From assembly GCF_014524545.1 (NCBI RefSeq), contig NZ_CP053557.1, forward strand, positions 397,501-461,500: 64,000 bases of DNA, written 5' to 3'. The stretch's first letter is position 1. Each line of letters starts with the position of its first letter. Shown in pieces: positions 58,689-64,000 of this stretch. This DNA is from Exiguobacterium sp. Helios. Lineage in GTDB: Bacteria; Bacillota; Bacilli; Exiguobacteriales; Exiguobacteriaceae. The notes under the pieces were generated by a model, which worked only from the letters and a program-made list of their open reading frames with translations, searched no databases and had not been told where the DNA came from. A program made the translations under genes and the position numbers.

Positions 58689-59978
58689 ATGTTTACACAA
58701 GTCTATGAAGAAATTCGACAGCTGACCATCGCGAAAGTACTGGATTTTTACGATCATGAAGTCCGTGGACTGGATGAAGCAGCACGGCAAACGAAGTATC
58801 AAAAGATGAGTACCAGCCCGTTTCTCTTTTTCCGCGGCAGTTCACATTTGTTTTATTATGATGTGACACGGATTCCGCTCGGATTTGATACGCCCCCTGA
58901 GACACCGACCTGGATTCAAGGTGATCTCCATTTCGAAAACTTTGGGGTTCATGGTAATGCCAAGGGTGAAATCATTTATGACGTCAATGACTTTGACGAA
59001 GGGTATCTCGGTTCTTATCTGTACGATTTGATTCGGATGGCGGTCTCCGTCCAATTGTTTGCGGAAGAAGCGGGGTATGATGCAGAGCCGGCCATTGCAG
59101 CCTACATTCAACATTACTTAGATGACTTACGCCAATATGCCAAAGGGAAAAATCCAAGCAAGGTCTGCTTTACGATCGACAACACGAAAGGTCCGATCCG
59201 TAAACTGATTAAAAAAGCAGAGAAAAAGAAGGCGGAATTACTGGGAGAACGGACGACTGTCGTCGATGGACAACGTCAGTTCACTGATTTACCGGATATG
59301 AAGCGGCTGGATGCCTCGACTTATGCAGCAATTGAAGCCGTTTGGCCGGAATATATCGCAACGATTGATCCTGAAGATCGGCAAGAGGACGGATTCTATG
59401 ACATTAAGGATATCGTCTATAAACTCGACAGCGGAACGGCTTCGATCGGTCTTGAACGGTATTATATTTTAGTCGAAGGAAAAGGGGGAGAGCATGAAGA
59501 CTTGATTCTTGAGATGAAGCAAGCCCAGTCTTCTGTGCCGTCCTTGTTTGTCCCGGTGTATTTGCAGGAGGTTGAGACGGTTCACCAAGGTCGCCGGATT
59601 ATCACGTCACAAAAGGCCATGCAGGCACATGAGGATCCGTATCTCGGTTATGTGACGATGCAAGAGAAAGAATATTATGTAAGGGAACGCTCTCCATACA
59701 AAAAAAAGTTGAAAGCAAAACACATTAAAAGCCAGGATGACCTCGAAAACGTCCTTTCGATTCAAGGTCAAATTACCGCCAAAATCCATGCACGGGCCGA
59801 CATGGATGCAGGAATTGAGATTGATGTCTTAAACCATCATGCGGACGTCGTCATCATCGAATCGATTGGGGTATCGGATACAGAATTCACCCGTCAAATT
59901 CAACGGTGGTCGAGTGCCTATGCAGCACGGACAACGCTTGATTTCCAAGTGTTTTTAAGTTGGTTAGCTACTCGTTAA
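58689..59978 (+). CDS. DUF2252 protein, kinase-like fold
   Basis: 429 residues from ATG 58689 (AAAGGAGGG upstream; a frame from 58578 crosses the previous terminator). Family marks are SPFLFFRGSSHLFYYDV, TWIQGDLHFENFGVHG, and IIYDVNDFDEGYLGSYLYDLIRM. The GDLHxxNFG and DFDE motifs recall the catalytic and Mg-binding loops of aminoglycoside kinases, so a small-molecule or protein kinase is plausible; no member's substrate is known to me. Long basic stretch LKAKHIKSQDDL near 360. No neighbours in operon. Confidence 0.85.
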   Translation: MFTQVYEEIRQLTIAKVLDFYDHEVRGLDEAARQTKYQKMSTSPFLFFRGSSHLFYYDVTRIPLGFDTPPETPTWIQGDLHFENFGVHGNAKGEIIYDVNDFDEGYLGSYLYDLIRMAVSVQLFAEEAGYDAEPAIAAYIQHYLDDLRQYAKGKNPSKVCFTIDNTKGPIRKLIKKAEKKKAELLGERTTVVDGQRQFTDLPDMKRLDASTYAAIEAVWPEYIATIDPEDRQEDGFYDIKDIVYKLDSGTASIGLERYYILVEGKGGEHEDLILEMKQAQSSVPSLFVPVYLQEVETVHQGRRIITSQKAMQAHEDPYLGYVTMQEKEYYVRERSPYKKKLKAKHIKSQDDLENVLSIQGQITAKIHARADMDAGIEIDVLNHHADVVIIESIGVSDTEFTRQIQRWSSAYAARTTLDFQVFLSWLATR

Positions 59979-60009
59979 ACACTATTTTCGAAGAGCTTTT
60001 TTTTAGACA

Positions 60010-60058
60010 AAGATTCCTTCTGAATACCAGTTCATACTGGGCTGAGAAGGGATTTTTT
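60010..60058 (+). terminator. Terminator after DUF2252 gene
   Basis: ATTCCTTCT pairs with AGAAGGGAT (one wobble), with an inner CCAGTTCATACTGG hairpin, then six T. Confidence 0.85.
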
Positions 60059-60119
60059 CATGCATTTAAAAACATGTAAGCGAAACACAATTTACAAATG
60101 GGTCTAATGACCTATATCA

Positions 60120-60134
60120 ATTTATCTGAAAACT
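60120..60134. promoter_or_regulatory. CodY-like box
   Basis: ATTTATCTGAAAACT differs in 3 of 15 positions from the CodY motif AATTTTCWGAAAATT. It lies 77 nt before the permease start, inside the likely promoter region. CodY represses transporter genes when branched-chain amino acids and GTP are plentiful. Confidence 0.45.
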
Positions 60135-60210
60135 TCGTAAATTTTGGATTAAGTAATTGCAAAACATTTTTTGTAATTCGAACTAAACACACAACAGGGG
60201 GAGTATCATC

Positions 60211-61644
60211 ATGAGTTTGACGCGGAAAAAAGATGTTTCCGCTATGATTGCTGCGAGTCAGCGTAACAATGGACTTGCTCGAAATCTTGGCGCAATGGAT
60301 TTAACGTTTTTAGGAATTGGCGCCATCATTGGTACGGGAATTTTCGTCCTAACCGGAACAGGAGCATTGACAGCAGGACCTGGTCTTATCGTCTCATTCA
60401 TTTTATCTGCCATTGCCTGTGGGTTAGCGGCACTCGCTTATGCGGAATTCGCTTCGACGATTCCGGTCAGTGGTTCCGTTTATACGTACACGTATGCAAC
60501 GATGGGAGAAATCTTTGCCTGGATCATCGGTTGGAACTTAATTCTGGAATATGGACTCGCCTCGAGTGCCGTTGCGGCAGGTTGGTCAGGTTACTTCCAG
60601 TCCTTACTCGGTGGATTTGGCATTCATATCCCGACAGCACTCTCAGCAGCTCCCGGCGCGGTAGAAGGCGCAAAAACGTTCTTCAACTTACCGGCTTTCC
60701 TGATTTTACTTGCAATTACAGCCCTGTTATCGATGGGGATTAAAGAAACAAAACGTGTCAACAACATCATGGTTGTCATTAAACTGGCAGTCGTTGTCTT
60801 ATTCATCGTCGTTGGTGTCGGCTATGTTGAACCTACGAACTGGGCACCATTTACACCGTTCGGATGGGGTGGCGTCTTCTCTGGAGCCGCAATCGTCTTC
60901 TTTGCTTACATCGGTTTTGATGCCGTCACATCGGCAGCAGAAGAAGTACGTGAGCCGCAAAAGAACTTACCACGTGGTATCATCGGTTCTCTTGCGGTCT
61001 GTACAGTCCTTTACGTCATCGTAGCGGCTATCATGACAGGAATCGTCCCGTACCAAAAATTTGCGGGCGTCGATCACCCGGTTTCACTCGCCATTCAAAT
61101 GGCAGGACAAAACTGGGTCGCCGGTTTCATCGATTTAGGTGCCATCCTCGGGATCACAACCGTTATCCTCGTCATGACATACGGAATGGTACGTTTAGCG
61201 TTCGCCATCTCACGTGACGGAATGTTCCCGAAAGTATTCTCGGAAGTACATCCAAAATACAAAACACCGTTCAAAGCAACATGGATGATTGGTCTTGGTA
61301 GTGCGACAGTCGCAGGACTCGTTCCACTCGATGTCATCGCAAACCTCGTTAACATGGGGACACTCGCAGCATTCGTCTTAATCTCTGTTGCGGTCTTGAT
61401 CCTTCGTAAAACACAACCGGATCTTCCTCGTGCATTCAAATGCCCGGGAATGCCTTATGTGCCGATCGCAGCGATCGCTTCTTGTCTCTTCTTAATGTTC
61501 AACTTGAAACTCGAAACATGGATTGCTTTCTTCATCTGGCTGGCGATTGGACTTGTCCTGTACTTCGCCTTTGCCCGGAAGAACTCGAATCTGGAACCAG
61601 GAAACATGCCGGCTACTGAAATCGCAGCTGCAGACGAAAAATAA
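60211..61644 (+). CDS. APC-family amino acid permease (YfnA/cationic type)
   Basis: 477 residues, about 12-14 membrane helices. Features of the CAT branch: LGAMDLTFLGIGAIIGTGIFVLTG, IPVSGSVYTYTYATMGEIFAWIIGWNLILEY, FFAYIGFDAVTSAAEEVREPQKNLPRG. Related to YfnA and cationic amino acid transporters; the substrate is not decided. CAGGGGGAG is the ribosome binding site. Codon choice is strongly biased (ACA, TTC, GTC), suggesting good expression. A CodY-like box upstream fits nutrient control. Ends in a terminator shared with glpD. Confidence 0.88.
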   Translation: MSLTRKKDVSAMIAASQRNNGLARNLGAMDLTFLGIGAIIGTGIFVLTGTGALTAGPGLIVSFILSAIACGLAALAYAEFASTIPVSGSVYTYTYATMGEIFAWIIGWNLILEYGLASSAVAAGWSGYFQSLLGGFGIHIPTALSAAPGAVEGAKTFFNLPAFLILLAITALLSMGIKETKRVNNIMVVIKLAVVVLFIVVGVGYVEPTNWAPFTPFGWGGVFSGAAIVFFAYIGFDAVTSAAEEVREPQKNLPRGIIGSLAVCTVLYVIVAAIMTGIVPYQKFAGVDHPVSLAIQMAGQNWVAGFIDLGAILGITTVILVMTYGMVRLAFAISRDGMFPKVFSEVHPKYKTPFKATWMIGLGSATVAGLVPLDVIANLVNMGTLAAFVLISVAVLILRKTQPDLPRAFKCPGMPYVPIAAIASCLFLMFNLKLETWIAFFIWLAIGLVLYFAFARKNSNLEPGNMPATEIAAADEK

Positions 61645-61647
61645 AAA

Positions 61648-61679
61648 AATGCGATCCCGTGAAGGGGTCGCATTTTTTT
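61648..61679. terminator. Bidirectional terminator
   Basis: AAATGCGATCCC pairs with GGGGTCGCATTT, loop GTGAA, then T run on plus and A run before it. Between the permease gene and convergent glpD. Confidence 0.9.
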
Positions 61680-61703
61680 GTTGTAAGTCAGAAGTATAGT
61701 GAA

Positions 61704-63362
61704 TTAAGAAGGCAGAGAGGTCTTGATCCGAACCGCATCGAACTCACGTTGGATGCTGGCATTGGCTTTAGCTTCTTCTTCTGCCGACCATCCAAGTTCG
61801 CTTCGCATTAAAGCGAGAACACCGTCGGCATATTTTTCTGCATTCGGGAAATCGAAGAAGACGGCAGAGGCGCGTCGATTCAAGAAATCACCCGGTTGCA
61901 TGACGAGTTCTGCTTCCATTCCGTATAACAGTCCTCCGAACCAGTGAAGGGGAAGCTGATAACGCTCCGCTTCACTGCCGCGCGAGCGAATTAATTCAAA
62001 GACACGTTCGACATCCGTTCCGTAACGTTGAATCAGCCATGTCGCTTCCTTCGGAGACAATCCGAGGGCTTCACCTTTAGGTTGCTGTTCTTTCAAGTAA
62101 CGGGCAAATCCTTTACTGCCGTCAGGATGACCGCCGCCGAGTAAAATATCGTGTGTCCGGGACGCGAGATAAATCCGGTTCTCCTCCTCCTTGAACTGAT
62201 CGGCGACCATATCGATGATTCGTTCTGCCATCTTCCGGTACCCCGTCAATTTTCCGCCGGCAATCGACATCAAGCCGGATTTCGAGACGAAGATTTCATC
62301 TTTACGCGACAGTTCACTCGGATCTTTGCCGTCTTCGTGAATCAACGGACGTAAGCCGGACCATGTCGATTCGACGTGGTCAGGGTGCAAATCAACGTTG
62401 AACATCTGATTTGTCGCATCCAAGATATAGTCCCGGTCTTCTTCTGTCACACCAGGTTCGAGAATGTCACCCTGATAATTCGTGTCCGTCGTGCCAACAT
62501 AAGTTTTTCCTTCGCGCGGAATCGCGAAAATCATCCGTCCGTCCGCCACATCAAAGTAGACGGCTTGTTGCAACGGGAAGTGAGCTTGGTCGATGACGAG
62601 ATGAATGCCTTTCGTCAGATGAAGCGACTTCCCTGATTTCGAGCCGTCCTTTTCGCGTAATTCATCAACCCACGGACCGGTCGCATTGATGATTTTTTTC
62701 GCACGAATCGTATAAGTCTTGCCGGTTAAGACGTCCTGTACTTCAACACCGACGACTTTTCCGTTGTGGTAGACCAGTGACTCAGCCTTCGTATAGTTGA
62801 CGGCACGTCCACCGTATCCGACCGCAGCTTTTAATACTTCGACCGTCAAGCGGGCGTCATCCGTTTTGTATTCGACATAACGTCCGCCTCCGACAAGGTG
62901 TTCCGATCGTAAAAGCGGTTCGTAGCGAAGCGTTTCTTCTTTAGATAACATCGTCCGTCGTTCATGGCGTCGGACGCCTGCCAGTTGATCGTAAACCCGC
63001 AGACCGATCGACGTCGAAAAATTGCCGAATGTCCCACCTTCGACAAGCGGTAACATCATCCACTCAGGTGTCGTGACGTGCGGTGCATTTTCATAAACAA
63101 TCGCCCGTTCTTTCCCGACTTCTGCGACTAACTTGATTTCAAATTGCTTTAAATAACGTAAGCCTCCGTGAACAAGTTTCGTCGAGCGGCTTGATGTGCC
63201 TTCTGCGAAATCCTGCATCTCAATCAATCCGGTCCGCATACCCCGGCTTTGAGCATCGAGTAAAATCCCTGCACCTGTAATGCCGCCACCAATGACCAAT
63301 ACATCGAGCAATTCCTGTCCCATCTCTTCTAACCATGCGGTTCGTTCCGTACTTGAAAACAT
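61704..63362 (-). CDS. glpD: Aerobic glycerol-3-phosphate dehydrogenase
   Basis: FAD enzyme at the membrane that oxidises glycerol-3-phosphate to dihydroxyacetone phosphate and feeds electrons to quinone. 552 residues. FAD-binding VIGGGITGAGILLDAQSRG at about 23-41, HGGLRYL after it, IAGGKLTGYRKMAE at the second FAD contact, and the usual C-terminal helical DAO_C domain. GGGGGAAAA upstream. It is a single gene here; no glpF or glpK is adjacent. A regulatory leader typical of glpD antitermination in Bacillus was not seen in the 34 nt before the start. Confidence 0.95.
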   Translation of the reverse strand: MFSSTERTAWLEEMGQELLDVLVIGGGITGAGILLDAQSRGMRTGLIEMQDFAEGTSSRSTKLVHGGLRYLKQFEIKLVAEVGKERAIVYENAPHVTTPEWMMLPLVEGGTFGNFSTSIGLRVYDQLAGVRRHERRTMLSKEETLRYEPLLRSEHLVGGGRYVEYKTDDARLTVEVLKAAVGYGGRAVNYTKAESLVYHNGKVVGVEVQDVLTGKTYTIRAKKIINATGPWVDELREKDGSKSGKSLHLTKGIHLVIDQAHFPLQQAVYFDVADGRMIFAIPREGKTYVGTTDTNYQGDILEPGVTEEDRDYILDATNQMFNVDLHPDHVESTWSGLRPLIHEDGKDPSELSRKDEIFVSKSGLMSIAGGKLTGYRKMAERIIDMVADQFKEEENRIYLASRTHDILLGGGHPDGSKGFARYLKEQQPKGEALGLSPKEATWLIQRYGTDVERVFELIRSRGSEAERYQLPLHWFGGLLYGMEAELVMQPGDFLNRRASAVFFDFPNAEKYADGVLALMRSELGWSAEEEAKANASIQREFDAVRIKTSLPS

Positions 63363-63396
63363 GCATTTTCCCCCTGTTCGTCTGAAGTGGATTATT

Positions 63397-64000
63397 TTAT
63401 TCTACTTCTATCCATGTACCCTCTTTTACACTTTTTTGAGCACAATCAATAATTTTCATGACGAGCAGAGCTTGTTCCGTCGTGACGGCAAGAGGGGCCT
63501 CATGACGTAAGGCCTGCGCTAAATCATGATAGTAGTCGGCAAAACCAGAAGCGACGAAAGGACGTTCCTCGAGAGGCTGTTCAGGTCTTCCCCATGTGTA
63601 CGTCGAGCGTTTCGTATCCACACTGTCGACGAAATAACTCGCTTTCGTCCCGTGGACGGCAAGCGAAGGACCGGGAGCCGGAACAAGTGAGCCGATATGC
63701 AAAACAGCGCGTCGTGTTCCGAAAGCCAGAATCAGGTGCGTATAGTCTTCGACCGGACCATCCGGCCGCTGAATCGTCTGATCACAAAAGACACGATCCG
63801 GTCGTTCGCCAAATAATATCAGGGCTTGATCAATTAAATGAGAGCCTAAATCATAAAGCAGACCGGCACCCGGGACGTCCTGTTCCCGCCAGCGTGCCCG
63901 GACGGTCGGACGATAGCGGTCATAGTGGGCTTCGAAGGTCTGAACGACGCCCAGTTCGTCGGCTTGCACCAGTCCGAGCAACGTTTGGAAGTCTTTTGTA
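63397..64000 (-). CDS. Gfo/Idh/MocA-family dehydrogenase, C-terminal part
   Basis: Truncated by the window end; about 201 codons are present in frame (TKDFQTLLGLVQADELG at the edge). The C-terminal substrate domain is seen: VVQTFEAHYDRYRP, GAGLLYDLGSHLIDQALILFGE with catalytic His/Asp region, and the C-terminal YYHDLAQALRHEAPLAVT. It resembles inositol/scyllo-inositol or YvaA-type NAD(P) dehydrogenases. The Rossmann domain lies outside. It is 34 nt downstream of glpD on the same strand in upstream direction, so transcription reads from it toward glpD. Confidence 0.85.
   Translation of the reverse strand, partial: TKDFQTLLGLVQADELGVVQTFEAHYDRYRPTVRARWREQDVPGAGLLYDLGSHLIDQALILFGERPDRVFCDQTIQRPDGPVEDYTHLILAFGTRRAVLHIGSLVPAPGPSLAVHGTKASYFVDSVDTKRSTYTWGRPEQPLEERPFVASGFADYYHDLAQALRHEAPLAVTTEQALLVMKIIDCAQKSVKEGTWIEVE

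Overview
The window looks like part of a low-GC Firmicute (Bacillales) chromosome, most likely an Exiguobacterium-type organism. This is inferred from the gene order sigW-rsiW-cdaA-cdaR-glmM-glmS next to an rRNA/tRNA operon, a glmS ribozyme, strong AGGAGG-type ribosome binding sites, wall teichoic acid genes, and regulators of the Fur, Rex and CodY type. I could not run a search, so the genus is a judgement. I see no insertion sequence, prophage, CRISPR array or transposase. The window is ordinary chromosome with accessory genes inserted between core blocks.

Layout. 1-2364: 3' half of a 23S rRNA, a 5S rRNA and seven tRNAs, closed by a strong terminator. 2468-10775: arginase, then the cell-envelope stress block (sigma W with its own promoter, an anti-sigma factor that has lost its zinc ligands, the c-di-AMP cyclase CdaA with its regulator CdaR, GlmM) and GlmS behind a self-cleaving ribozyme. 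10802-23870: accessory genes. These include an uncharacterised protein, a short-chain dehydrogenase broken by one stop codon, an isochorismatase/GNAT/phosphotransferase trio, an HxlR regulator divergent from a quinone-oxidoreductase-like gene, PPK2, a YdcZ-Crp-YdcZ operon, a GNAT gene behind a leader peptide and switchable hairpin, and a second ECF sigma/anti-sigma pair.

23887-35490: a lipoprotein, a DUF697 GTPase, a peroxiredoxin, a glycosyltransferase, a chemoreceptor, a zinc metallopeptidase, an Rrf2 operon, and cydDC (cytochrome bd assembly) behind a Rex-like site. 35487-40388: a complete tryptophan-to-anthranilate (kynurenine) operon with a permease, divergent from a TetR regulator. 40434-48926: two MFS/small membrane genes, then wall teichoic acid genes in two divergent blocks (a TagF-like transferase plus an acyltransferase on minus, tarI-tarJ and a short transferase on plus). 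49067-54682: a nitroreductase with a Fur box, emrAB drug efflux divergent from a TetR regulator, and a diguanylate cyclase. 54872-64000: a MarR regulator, a lysine riboswitch with lysP, MsrAB, a DUF2252 protein, an APC permease with a CodY-like box, glpD, and the C-terminal part of a Gfo/Idh/MocA dehydrogenase cut by the window end.

The most distinctive things are regulatory. They are a three-segment leader-peptide attenuator before the GNAT at 20839, the zinc-less RsiW, a TetR palindrome controlling the kynurenine operon, a Fur box inside the nitroreductase promoter, a Rex-like site on cydDC, the YdcZ-Crp-YdcZ cluster with a perfect palindrome, and a short overlapping ORF plus structured leader before tarI.
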